Origin: Pseudomonadota bacterium
GTDB lineage: Bacteria > Pseudomonadota > Gammaproteobacteria > Burkholderiales > Burkholderiaceae_C
Length of the DNA stretch: 64,000 nucleotides
Direction of reading: 5' to 3'
Assembly (NCBI GenBank): GCA_023418355.1
Contig: JAEZZU010000337.1
Location: forward strand, 1-64,000
In this document: one piece after another, positions 9,063 to 18,400 of the stretch
Numbering within the stretch: position 1 is the first letter of the stretch
Layout: each line of letters begins with the position of its first letter
Program-made: the position numbers and the translations under genes
Notes under the pieces: generated by a model
Seen by the model: only the letters and a program-made list of their open reading frames with translations
What the model was told of the DNA's origin: nothing
Databases searched by the model: none

Positions 9063-9629
9063 TTACGACTTGGCTTCCTGGAAGTTGCTGATCATGGTCT
9101 GCACATCGGCAGGCCATGGCACATCCACCTGGGCAGGATCCTGGAACACCTGGCTCTTGCCCTCCGTGCTCAGCCACACGCGAACGGCATTCTGCGCAGG
9201 ATCGACCACGATGGCAGCCATTTCTTCCCCGCCCTGGTGTGCGCGGTTGCCCGTGATGAACAGGCGCTCACCATCCTTGGTCAGCGGGCTGGCTACTTCC
9301 AGGTTCTGCAGTACCAGCTTGTAGGTATCCTCACCCAGCAGGGCCTTCAGGCGCTCAGCCAGTACGCCCGAGACCAGATAGCTGTTGTCGCCGGGGTAGG
9401 TACCCACGCTCTTTTCCAGATCCTGCAGCGCAGATGCAGCGCTGGCAGCTGGAGCGCTGGCCGCTGGCACGCTTTCCACCGTGACGGTTTCAGCGCTGAT
9501 GACTTCCTCTTGCGGCGCTGGTGCTGCGCCAGTGGTGTTGTCCGTGCTTGCACGGTCACAGGCTGACAATGCGGCGACTGCAGCCAGTACCGCTGCAGCC
9601 TGCAGTGCGGAAGAAAAACGCAATTTCAT
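9063..9629 (-). CDS. Small secreted lipoprotein, unknown function
   Basis: A 188-residue protein with a type II signal peptide: charged MKLR, hydrophobic core, then lipobox LSAC with Cys24. An Ala/Pro/Ser/Val-rich linker (about 35-70) is followed by a small globular domain containing LFITGNRAHQGGEEMAAIVVD. It is not recognisably an enzyme. The ATG at 9629 is preceded by TGGAGG, which decides the start. It would be anchored in the cell envelope. Confidence 0.7.
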   Translation of the reverse strand: MKLRFSSALQAAAVLAAVAALSACDRASTDNTTGAAPAPQEEVISAETVTVESVPAASAPAASAASALQDLEKSVGTYPGDNSYLVSGVLAERLKALLGEDTYKLVLQNLEVASPLTKDGERLFITGNRAHQGGEEMAAIVVDPAQNAVRVWLSTEGKSQVFQDPAQVDVPWPADVQTMISNFQEAKS

Positions 9630-9930
9630 AATGACCTCCAGAATCAATGTGGTGCAGGCATACAAGCTGTCCGTGCTTGCACATGACGAGCCGACAAATT
9701 CATGCCTCAACCTAGCATGTTGCGTGCAGCTTCGCTGTTTGTCTGTCCGCTAAAGCCGCATCTGCAGGCGCAGATATCAGGACGCATCCTCCAGTTCAAC
9801 GGCTTGACGCGGATGTTGACTTCACCTTACCGCACCTGCAGCTTCTTGCAGAGCGCCTGCTTGTAACCTCATGCAAAACGCCACCTACAACGCACCGTAC
9901 TCCTTGGGAAAGCGATTGGTGTGCGCACAG
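9630..9930. other. Intergenic region, no gene found
   Basis: About 300 bp between the lipoprotein gene and the end of the aryl-polyene operon. It should hold the lipoprotein promoter. I see no clear terminator for the operon and no conserved frame. Confidence 0.4.
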
Positions 9931-10674
9931 TCACATGTCCAGTAGCAGCCAGGGCTGAACATCCAGAGGCTGCAGCTTGTGTTCCAGGCTCAGTGCAATG
10001 TCCGGCAAGTCTACGGGCTGCGCAGTACACAGCGCCCAAAACAGACGACGTGCATCCGCATCTGTGGCCTGCCACATCCAGCCGTAGCCCAGCACACGGG
10101 CATCCGGGGGCTGCGCATCAGGTACACAGCAACTGATTTGTGTAATGCGCTGGAAATCTATGCCCGTGCCCAGGCACTTGAACCATGCTTCTTTCAACAC
10201 CCAGCATTGAATAAAGCGTTCCGCCCGCTCTGCGTCAGATGCCATGCTGCCCAGCATCTGCAATTCGCTCGGCGAGCACACCAGTTGCGCCGCGTCACGG
10301 ATATTGCGCAAGCGCCTGGAAGGCAAGACTTCCAGATCCACGCCCAAGGCAAAGGGCGCGCTGGCACAGCTCACATAGTCCTGACTGTGCGCGAGAGACA
10401 GTGATGGTGGATGGGGGATGCTGACATGGGGGATAACAGCCGGGGCGCTTCCTTCGCTGGCAGACAAATGCACCTTGTCCAGTTGGATGCCCGACAGCCC
10501 CAGAACCTGCCGCAGCCCATAGCGACAGGCCATAAATTCACGCTGCCGCCTTTCTGTCTGCAAAGACTGATAACGTTGCTGCTCCTGAGCAGACAGCCAG
10601 GGTGTTGCCAATTGCTGTGCCTGCTCCCATAGGGCAGCCTGCGAAGCAATCAGCAACTGAATCGGCAATGCCAA
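9931..10674 (-). CDS. 4'-phosphopantetheinyl transferase (ApeB-type)
   Basis: A 247-residue Sfp-type transferase that moves phosphopantetheine from CoA onto carrier-protein serines. The magnesium-binding GVDLE (about residue 129) and the downstream WVLKEAWFK (about residue 176) motifs are present. Last gene of the aryl-polyene operon, so it presumably activates the two carrier proteins at 25958 and 26256. The frame opens with a TTG that directly follows the upstream stop codon (TAATTG) and has GGTAGG before it; no ATG occurs until residue 48, so a TTG start is likely. Confidence 0.8.
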   Translation of the reverse strand: MALPIQLLIASQAALWEQAQQLATPWLSAQEQQRYQSLQTERRQREFMACRYGLRQVLGLSGIQLDKVHLSASEGSAPAVIPHVSIPHPPSLSLAHSQDYVSCASAPFALGVDLEVLPSRRLRNIRDAAQLVCSPSELQMLGSMASDAERAERFIQCWVLKEAWFKCLGTGIDFQRITQISCCVPDAQPPDARVLGYGWMWQATDADARRLFWALCTAQPVDLPDIALSLEHKLQPLDVQPWLLLDM

Positions 10675-11109
10675 TTACTTGCCTACCCGTGCGTAGGTGC
10701 CCTTGAGCGCCACGCCAGCCATGATGTTGCCAGCATGGCACTCGTAGTTCACAGGGTCTTTCTTGGTGTTCTTCTTGTAGAAGCTATGCAGATCGACCAC
10801 GGCATTGGCGCCCTTTTGCTTGGCCGAGGCTTCAAATGCCACCAGCGTGGACAGCGCAGCCCACTGGCATGCTGTCACGTCATCCTTGCCCACGCCATTG
10901 GTCTTCTTGTTGGATACACCTTCGCCGAACTTGGCCGCCACGCGAGGCGTCTTGGCACCAGACAGGTAGAACTTCACGCTACCGTCCAGCTTGCCATTTT
11001 CCAGCCCCAGCTTCACCACATCCGCCAGCGGCAGCATCAGCACATCATCGCGAGCCTGTGCCACCGTCATCGCCGTCATTGCAGCAATTGCCAACACGAG
11101 TTTCTTCAT
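10675..11109 (-). CDS. Small secreted protein of the APE cluster ('excinuclease ATPase subunit'-type)
   Basis: A 144-residue protein with a cleavable signal peptide (MKKLVLAIAAMTAMTVAQA). The mature part carries ACQWAALSTLVAFEASAKQK and GANAVVDLHSFYKKN, a pattern I associate with small proteins labelled 'excinuclease ATPase subunit' in aryl-polyene clusters. That label is certainly misleading: there is no Walker motif and the protein is exported. The start at 11109 has AAAGG upstream. Role unknown, presumably periplasmic. Confidence 0.6.
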   Translation of the reverse strand: MKKLVLAIAAMTAMTVAQARDDVLMLPLADVVKLGLENGKLDGSVKFYLSGAKTPRVAAKFGEGVSNKKTNGVGKDDVTACQWAALSTLVAFEASAKQKGANAVVDLHSFYKKNTKKDPVNYECHAGNIMAGVALKGTYARVGK

Positions 11110-11144
11110 TGTTCTACCTTTCATAAGTTGCTTAAGTACTCGTA

Positions 11145-11165
11145 CAAGGAGCTTTCTGCTCCTTG
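11145..11165. other. Hairpin between ketosynthase and downstream gene
   Basis: CAAGGAGC (11145-11152) and GCTCCTTG (11158-11165) pair perfectly around TTTCT. There is no T-run on the minus strand, so it is more likely an mRNA stability or processing stem than a terminator. Confidence 0.4.
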
Positions 11166-11185
11166 ATGCGCAGCATGTGTCTCCA

Positions 11186-12442
11186 TCAAGCTGCTGCAGC
11201 ATCTCTCCAGCGCCGGAAGATCAACGATGTATTGATGCCACCAAACGCAAAGTTATTGCTCATCACAATGTCGGTATCGACCTCGCGCGGCTGTTCCATG
11301 ATGTAGTCCAGCGCTGCACAGCGCTCGTCCGGCTGGGTCAGATTGGCATTGGCAGCAAACCAGCCCTCCTGCATCATTTGCAGCGTCATCCATGCCTCCA
11401 GCGAGCCACAGGCCCCAAGCGTGTGCCCCATGTAGCCTTTGAGCGTACTGACAGGCACATGATTGCCAAAGACCTCATACGTGGCCTTTGACTCAGCGAT
11501 ATCGCCCTGATCTGTGGCCGTGCCATGGGCATTGATATAGCCCACCTGCTCGGGAGCAATGCCGGCATCATCCAGCGCCATGCGCATGGCCTGTGCCATG
11601 GTGGCCGGGTTGGGATGCGTGACATGGGTGCCGTCGGAATTGCTGGCAAAGCCAATGATTTCCGCCAGGATGGTGGCTCCACGCGCCTGAGCATGCTCCA
11701 GCTCTTCCAGCACGAAAGTGCAGGCACCTTCGCCCAGCACCAGACCATCACGCTGGCTGTCAAACGGACGAGGTGTCAGCTCTGGTGTCTCGTTTTTCAG
11801 GCTGGTGGCAAACAGCGTGTCAAACACCGCAGCCTGCGTCGCATCCAGCTCTTCTGCACCACCTGCCAGCATGGCCAGCTGCTTGCCGCTTTGAATGGCT
11901 TCAAACGCATAACCAATGCCCTGACTGCCTGAGGTACAGGCACTCGAGGTAGTGATGATGCGACCCGTCGTACCAAAGAACACCCCGATGTTCACCGCCG
12001 CTGTGTGCGACATCATCTTGATGTAAGTATTGGCGTTGATGCCTTCGGTACTCTTGTCCGCCATCATCCGGCCAAAGTCACCAATCGCTGCTGGCGTGCC
12101 TGCAGACGAGCCATAGGAAACACCCATGTGGCCGCTTTTGACAAAAGGGTCCCCCAGCAGGCCGGCCTGCTCCAGAGCCATTTCGGTCGCGCGCGTTGCC
12201 ATGAGGGCCACACGGCCCATGCTGCGCATGGTTTTGCGGTTGTAATGCGGTGGCAGTTCGAATGGCGGCACCGTACTGCCCAGCTGGGTATTGAGCCCTT
12301 CGTAGTCTTTCCACTCCTGCATCACACGGATGGCCGTACGCCCCTGCAGCAGATGGCTGCGAACGGTGTGCCAGTCGTGGCCCAGCGGGCTGAGTGCCCC
12401 GACGCCGGTCACCACGACACGTTTTTTTGCACTGCCACTCAT
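11186..12442 (-). CDS. Beta-ketoacyl-ACP synthase (KAS II-like, APE cluster)
   Basis: A 418-residue condensing enzyme. The Cys-His-His set is intact: TTSSACTSGSQG (Cys about 168), NAHGTATDQGD (His about 307) and GYMGHTLGACG (His about 341). It should add malonyl units to the growing polyene chain on an acyl carrier protein. By position it corresponds to ApeR of the described cluster. The start codon overlaps the stop of the ketoreductase gene by four bases. A second, less similar ketosynthase lies at 13681. Confidence 0.88.
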   Translation of the reverse strand: MSGSAKKRVVVTGVGALSPLGHDWHTVRSHLLQGRTAIRVMQEWKDYEGLNTQLGSTVPPFELPPHYNRKTMRSMGRVALMATRATEMALEQAGLLGDPFVKSGHMGVSYGSSAGTPAAIGDFGRMMADKSTEGINANTYIKMMSHTAAVNIGVFFGTTGRIITTSSACTSGSQGIGYAFEAIQSGKQLAMLAGGAEELDATQAAVFDTLFATSLKNETPELTPRPFDSQRDGLVLGEGACTFVLEELEHAQARGATILAEIIGFASNSDGTHVTHPNPATMAQAMRMALDDAGIAPEQVGYINAHGTATDQGDIAESKATYEVFGNHVPVSTLKGYMGHTLGACGSLEAWMTLQMMQEGWFAANANLTQPDERCAALDYIMEQPREVDTDIVMSNNFAFGGINTSLIFRRWRDAAAA

Positions 12443-13182
12443 CCGACCATCCCTCCGTTGACTGATATGACTTGGCGTGTAATGTACGACGCCTCTGGCC
12501 CCATCAGGAACGCCACTGTGCCCGCCACCTCCTCGACCTTGCCCATGCGGCGCATGGGAATCAGGTCCAGCGCATGCTCCAGCACCTCCTCGCTGACCAT
12601 CTCGGTATCAATCAGTCCAGGTGCTACACAGTTCACGGTGATATCGCGTTTGGCCAGTTCAATGGCCAGGGATTTGGTTGCAGCAATCACACCTGCCTTG
12701 GCGGCGCTGTAATTGGTCTGCCCACGATTGCCCATCAAGGCAGACACCGAAGCCAGCGTCACAATGCGCCCAGGCTGGCGGCGGCGCACCATGGGCATCA
12801 CCACAGGGTGCAAGACGTTGTAGAACGCATCCAGGTTGGTGTGCACGACCGCATCCCACTCCTCACCTGTCATGGCAGGGAATGCGTTGTCCTGCGCAAT
12901 ACCCGCATTGCACACCACGCCGTAATAGGCGCCATGCTGCGCCATATCGGCTTCCAGTGCTGCTGCAGCGGCCTGGCGATCTGCTACATCAAACTGCAGC
13001 ACCCGTGCCTGACGGCCCAGGTCCTGAATCTGCTGCGCCACAGCTTCGGCCTGCGCCAGGCCACTGCGGCAATGCACAACCACATCAAAACCATCGCGTG
13101 CCAATCGCAATGCAATTGCACGCCCAATACCACGACTGGAGCCCGTGACCAGCACGGTGCTGGTACGCTTGGAATCATTCAT
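12439..13182 (-). CDS. 3-oxoacyl-ACP reductase (FabG-like, ApeQ-type)
   Basis: A 247-residue short-chain dehydrogenase. TGSSRGIG (about residues 13-20) binds NADPH, and the catalytic Ser/Tyr/Lys are visible in LASVSALMG and YSAAKAG (about 158). It reduces the beta-keto group after each condensation. It overlaps both neighbours by 4-8 bases. Confidence 0.88.
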   Translation of the reverse strand: MNDSKRTSTVLVTGSSRGIGRAIALRLARDGFDVVVHCRSGLAQAEAVAQQIQDLGRQARVLQFDVADRQAAAAALEADMAQHGAYYGVVCNAGIAQDNAFPAMTGEEWDAVVHTNLDAFYNVLHPVVMPMVRRRQPGRIVTLASVSALMGNRGQTNYSAAKAGVIAATKSLAIELAKRDITVNCVAPGLIDTEMVSEEVLEHALDLIPMRRMGKVEEVAGTVAFLMGPEASYITRQVISVNGGMVG

Positions 13183-13684
13183 CTGTATTCCCTGTTTCCT
13201 GTTTTTCTATGGCTTGCAGGTAGGCGCTGCCATCTTCTGGTTCATAGACGGAGATGCGTGCCTGAGCCACGGTGTCGCCACTGCCGTCCTGAATGCGGCA
13301 GTCAAACATGCCCAGTCCGTTGTCGCCCACCAGTTCACTGCACACCTGCACCTGCAGCCGTGTGCCGACGGGGAAAAAAGCAGTCTTCGCTTCAAACTTG
13401 CGTGTACCCAGCAAAAAGCCCAGCTTCACAGCCTGCCCGGCCTGTACCGCCTGCCATCCTGCCCATGCCGCCACCGTCTGTGCCATGTACTCCAGCCCCA
13501 CCCAGGCAGGCATACCTTCATCCTGCAGAAACAGGCCATCGCGTGGCACTGTCACTTCTGCCGTGGCAGTTTCTGCATCGGCATGCAACAAACGGTCCAG
13601 CAGCAGCATGGCGCCACGGTGAGGCACATAGTGCTCAATCGGAAGCAAAGTAGTCATCGTCTCTGGTGTATCCATACCCATCAT
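13175..13684 (-). CDS. 3-hydroxyacyl-ACP dehydratase, hotdog fold (ApeP-type)
   Basis: A 169-residue protein with the hotdog-fold signature VPHRGAMLLLDRLL near the N-terminus and GMPAWVGLEYMAQTVAAWAGW (about 56-76). It should remove water from 3-hydroxyacyl-ACP to form each double bond. Its start overlaps the ketosynthase stop (ATGA). The C-terminal part of the ligase at 23639 is a second dehydratase-like domain. Confidence 0.78.
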   Translation of the reverse strand: MMGMDTPETMTTLLPIEHYVPHRGAMLLLDRLLHADAETATAEVTVPRDGLFLQDEGMPAWVGLEYMAQTVAAWAGWQAVQAGQAVKLGFLLGTRKFEAKTAFFPVGTRLQVQVCSELVGDNGLGMFDCRIQDGSGDTVAQARISVYEPEDGSAYLQAIEKQETGNTDE

Positions 13685-14880
13685 TCGCTCGCCAGCACCA
13701 GCGCGCAGTTACTGCCACCAAAGGCAAAGGAGTTGCTGAGCACTGCCTTGGGCTTGCGTCTGGATACCTCTCCAGGCTGCACCACATGCAGCGCAGGCAA
13801 AGCGACATCACGTACCCCATCCCACCCGTGCACAGGCAGCAGACCCTGCGGGTTATCCTGCAGCACACACATGGCAATCGCGGCCTCCAGAGCACCGGCT
13901 GCTGCCAGACAGTGCCCTGTCATGGGTTTGGTCGAGCTCACCGGCACATCGCTGCCCAGCACCGCATGTACCGCCAGGCTTTCCATGGCGTCGTTGTGCG
14001 CAGTGGCGGTGCCATGCAGATTCACATAGTCCATGGCAGCGGCTGTCATGCCTGCACGCTGCAAGGCCAGCTCCATGGCAGCCACCGCACCAGCACCCGA
14101 AGGATCTGGAGCGGACATGTGATGGGCATCCTGCGTCTCGCCCCAGCCTGCCAGACGCACAGCGGCGGACTCTCGAGTCAGCAGGAAAAAAGCAGCAGCC
14201 TCTCCCAGATTGATGCCTTTGCGGTGCGCTGACAGCGGATTGCAGCGTGCAGCAGACACGGCCTCCAGCGCGCTGAAGCCTGCAACCGTGAAGGCACACA
14301 AGGCATCGACGCCGCCAGCCACCACAGCATCCACCATACCCATGTTCAGCAGACGCGCGGCTGATGCCAGCGCCTTGGCACCGGAGGAGCAGGCCGTGGA
14401 AATCGTATGTGCGGGGCCCTGGATACCCAGCTGCTGCGCCAGAAAGCTGGCGACATTGCCCATTTCCTGCACCGCGTAATCAAAGCCCTGCGGAAAGCGG
14501 CCCTGCTGCACCAGCTGTGACGCAGCCGCTTCTCCTTCCTGGACGCCGGCAGTGCTGGTGCCCACAACCAGCGCCACACGCATTGCACCCCAGCGCTGCA
14601 CTGCGGCCCCTATCTGCTCCCGCATGGGATGCAATGCCGCCCATGCCAGCGCATTGTTGCGTGAACGCTGATGTGCTGGCGCATATGCCAGGGAAGGCAG
14701 TTGCAGCGAGGCTGGCAGGCACCCCAGCGGCAGGCTACGGCCTGGCGAATACTGCTCGGTCTGGGTCAGAGGAGAAACATCCTGCATGCCAAAAAGCCGC
14801 TCACGCATGTGCTGCGGGGAGTGGCCCAGCGCACTCCAGGCACTCCAGGCATGGATGAAAACCGGAGCCATACCGCTCAT
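13681..14880 (-). CDS. Beta-ketoacyl synthase (ApeO-type)
   Basis: A 399-residue ketosynthase with the active cysteine in STACSSGAKAL (about 157) and histidines in NLHGTATAHND and MTGHCLAAAGA. The N-terminus is more diverged than that of the ketosynthase at 11186. In the described aryl-polyene system one ketosynthase works as a heterodimer with a chain-length factor; by position this one is the likely partner of the protein at 27272. Overlaps both neighbours by four bases. Confidence 0.85.
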   Translation of the reverse strand: MSGMAPVFIHAWSAWSALGHSPQHMRERLFGMQDVSPLTQTEQYSPGRSLPLGCLPASLQLPSLAYAPAHQRSRNNALAWAALHPMREQIGAAVQRWGAMRVALVVGTSTAGVQEGEAAASQLVQQGRFPQGFDYAVQEMGNVASFLAQQLGIQGPAHTISTACSSGAKALASAARLLNMGMVDAVVAGGVDALCAFTVAGFSALEAVSAARCNPLSAHRKGINLGEAAAFFLLTRESAAVRLAGWGETQDAHHMSAPDPSGAGAVAAMELALQRAGMTAAAMDYVNLHGTATAHNDAMESLAVHAVLGSDVPVSSTKPMTGHCLAAAGALEAAIAMCVLQDNPQGLLPVHGWDGVRDVALPALHVVQPGEVSRRKPKAVLSNSFAFGGSNCALVLASE

Positions 14881-15497
14881 GCGCCCTGCCCTTCAGCGGC
14901 GCAGGGCTGCGTGCCATCAGCAGACTCAATACGCAGCCGCCAGCCCGCAGGGGCATACGTGATTTCCAGCGTATTCACATTTATTTTTTGAATCAAAATT
15001 CGCCTCTCACGCTTATATAGAAAGCGTCTCCAGCTATTATTTTCTTCTATTTCCCAGCCTGCTGGTAGTGCCTGCTGTACAACATCCAGCGGCCATAGAG
15101 CCAGCTGCATATCGCTCAGAACCTGTGCAGGCTTGAGAACGTCGGGCCACCAGCGCGACAGATCAGCGTGCAGTTGCTGACCGTCCCACATCAGGATCCC
15201 CATGCGCTGGCCCATATGAAACAGGGCCAGCCTGACCATGGTCGCATCCACCTCCAGCATGGCATCCAGCGTTTGCGGCTTTTGCTGCGGCGCAAACACT
15301 GTCAGACGTTGTTGCACGGCAAATGTGCAGCCCAGCACCTGCGCTGGCAATGCCAGCACTGGTGCGGGCTCCAGTGCTGGCATTGCCACTTGGTCAGGCA
15401 AGCCATGGCCTGTGGGCTGCACCGTGCCACAGCCAGCCAGCGCCAACGTGCCAGCGACCAGCAGTACTGCGCCCAGCAGATCGCAGCGGTTTTTCAT
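14877..15497 (-). CDS. DUF3261 lipoprotein (ApeN-type)
   Basis: A 206-residue lipoprotein with signal MKNRCDLLGAVLLVAGTLAL and lipobox LAGC (Cys24). The mature domain (…RLALFHMGQRMGILMWDGQQ…) resembles DUF3261 proteins found in aryl-polyene clusters. It probably sits in the outer membrane and acts with the LolA-like carrier and MMPL exporter in moving the polyene lipid outward; this is inferred from context. The start at 15497 was chosen over an earlier in-frame codon because it begins the signal peptide. Confidence 0.7.
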   Translation of the reverse strand: MKNRCDLLGAVLLVAGTLALAGCGTVQPTGHGLPDQVAMPALEPAPVLALPAQVLGCTFAVQQRLTVFAPQQKPQTLDAMLEVDATMVRLALFHMGQRMGILMWDGQQLHADLSRWWPDVLKPAQVLSDMQLALWPLDVVQQALPAGWEIEENNSWRRFLYKRERRILIQKINVNTLEITYAPAGWRLRIESADGTQPCAAEGQGA

Positions 15498-18400
15498 GCG
15501 CACGCTGGCTCGCGCTTTGTAGACATGCACACCTGGTGCAAGACATTCAGACGGCGCTGCGGCTCCGCCACATAGGGGTTGCGCACATCCCATGCATAGC
15601 CAGCGAGGATCGAGGAAATCATGCGACGAATCTCAGGGTTGTGCTCCTCATGGAAGATCACATCCTGAAAGCTCCCTTCATACCAGCCAGATACAAATGC
15701 TCTGAAGGTGTTCACGCCGGCTTGCAAAGGTACGGCATAGTCCTTTTGCCAGTCCACGGCTTCTCCCTTGAAGCACCGATCAATGCACCGTGCCGCCAGG
15801 CTTGAAGAGGTAAAGGCAATCGTGACGCCGCTGGAGAACACAGGATCCAGAAACTCGCCCGCATTGCCCAGCAACGCAAACCCCTTGCCCCACAGTGAAG
15901 TGACATTGGCCGAGTAGCCCGTGATGGAGCGGCCCGGTGTGTCCCAGACCGCATGGCGCAGCACATGCGCCAGGCTCGGTGTTTCCGCAATGATGGCACG
16001 CAGGCGCTCGACTTCCGTCCCTTGATAGCGCGCCAGAAACTCTGGGGTGGCCACAACGCCCTGAGAGCAACGTCCATTGGAAAATGGAATGGTCCAGAAC
16101 CAGACATCCTGATGCTCTGGATGCACGGAAATCAGGATCTTGTTGCGATCCATGTCTTCACGTGCAATGCGATCCTCGATATGCGTGAACAGTGCCCCAC
16201 GCACGGGAAAGTCCGAAGGACGCTCCAGATCCAGCATGCGCGGCAGGATGCGCGCAAAGCCGCTGGCATCGAGCAAAAAGCGCGCTTGCACGATGTACTC
16301 CTCCCCTTCTGGGGAACGCGCGGTCACCTGTGGCTGCTCGCCAGACACGTCCACTGCGATCACCGTGTGACGGTAACGAATCTGTGCGCCAGCTTTTTCT
16401 GCCGCATCAGCCAGCACCTTGTCAAACTGGCCACGTTGCACCTGATAGGTCGTACCCCAGCCTGGCGAGAACTTGTCCCGGAAATCAAATTCCGTGCGCA
16501 GCTCCCCCTTGGCAAAGGCGGCACCGTTCTTGTACTGAAAGCCTGCCTCCACCACATCCTGCAGCATGCCTGCTTCCTCAATGTAGGCCATGCTCTGCGG
16601 CAGCAGGCTTTCACCAATGGAAAAGCGGGGAAAAGTTTCCTTTTCCAGAATCAGCACCTGCCGCCCCTGCTTGCGCAGCAGGCCTGCCGCCACCGCCCCT
16701 GAAGGCCCCGCCCCAATAATCAAAACTTCGGTTTGCTCTACACGCATCATTACTTCCTCCCTCTTCGTGCTTGTTGAGGTATTACTTGCTGTGCTGTGCT
16801 GTCCTGCGCTGTCTGCTGCCTGTCGCGGTGCACGGTACAAAGGCGCCAGCACCAGCACCAGCGGCAGGCCCAGCATCAATGTCATGCCAAATGCCTTGAG
16901 TGCCGGAGTCTGAGACAAGCCCAGCAGCCCAAACGACAGCCAGGTACTGCCAGCACCTATCACGACTGCCAGCCAGGCCTGAGGATCGTCCTCATGCTCC
17001 TGCAAAAAGATGCCGTAATCCACGCCCACACCCAGCAGGAGCATCAGCGCCAGTACGTTAAACAGCTGCCACGGCATGCCCAGCAGGGCCATCACGCCCA
17101 CGACCAGCACACTGGCCAGTACCGTAGGTAACCAGGCACGCCAGGCCTGGCGACCAAAGCGCCAGCACAGCGCCAGCAGCACCAGCACATGCCCCAGCAC
17201 CAGCAGCTCGGTCATGGAAATACGGTAGCGCTGCAGCAGACTGGAAATTTCCGCAGGCTTGTCCACCCAGGTCACGCCCTCCAGCCCCTGTGCAATCTGT
17301 GCCAGCACCGGCAGTGCCTCCGCCCCCTGAATGCCACGCAGCATGACCAGAGCGCGGTATGTCCCATCGTGCTGTCCCAGCCACAGCGCGCTGGCGGCTG
17401 CAGCAACCGGTTGCTCTAGCCAGCGCTCCACGGTCAGTGGCTGCTCCAGCTGAGCTGCCGGCACGGTAAATGATTCATCCAGCTGCGTATTGACACCCGT
17501 CAGCACGGCTTGCTGCACGCGTTGTACCAAAGCCCTGTCTTCTGCCTGGCGACGCGCAGACGGCACCCATTGCGAGATCGCGCTATAGCCAGCTAAGTAC
17601 TTGTCTGCCACCAGGCTCTGGAGCTGGTCTGTCAATGCTTCTTCGCGCTCCAGCAGCTCCTGCTCAGTCTGTCCCTTGACCAGATAAAACTGCGCCGGGC
17701 TGGGCAAGCCCATATAGCTGGACACCTTGAGCTGCTGCGCGACCAGTGCCTGGGATGCGTTTTGCAGCTGGCGCACATCATCCTGCACGTGCAAGGCCCC
17801 ACTGCCCCATACCAGCGCAAGCACAGCCCCACACACAGTGACCGTTACCAGCCCCACATGCCTGCATCTGGGCCATGCTCGCAGCGTCTGGCCAATGCGC
17901 TGCGCCACCCGGCTGTGCGGCACACGCCCGCTATCGAGCCAGGGGAACCAGCACACCACGGTCAGCATGGCTGCAGTCAACCCCACTACCGAGAAAACAG
18001 CCATCTGCCGCAGCCCAGGAAACGACGCCACGCCAAGCGCCAGGTAGGCGATCACGCTGGTGCCCAGCGCCAGCCACAGCGAAGGCATCAACGCCTGCAT
18101 GAGCTGGTAAGGCGGGCGATCAGGCTCTCCCTGCCGTGCTGCAAAGTAGTGAATGCCATAGTCTTCGGCCACCCCCACCAGGCTGGCACCGAACACCAGC
18201 GTCAGCAGGTGCACCTCACCAAACCACCAGACGGTGACGCTCAGTGCCACGGCGCAGCCAACCGCCAGCGACAGGCCCACCAGCAGCACGGGCCGGGTAG
18301 ATCGAAACGCCAGCCAGGCCAGCAGCAACACCCCGGCCAGAGAACCCCAGCCAATGGTGTTGATCTCACCATGCGCCTGCACAGCCGCTGCCTCTGCATG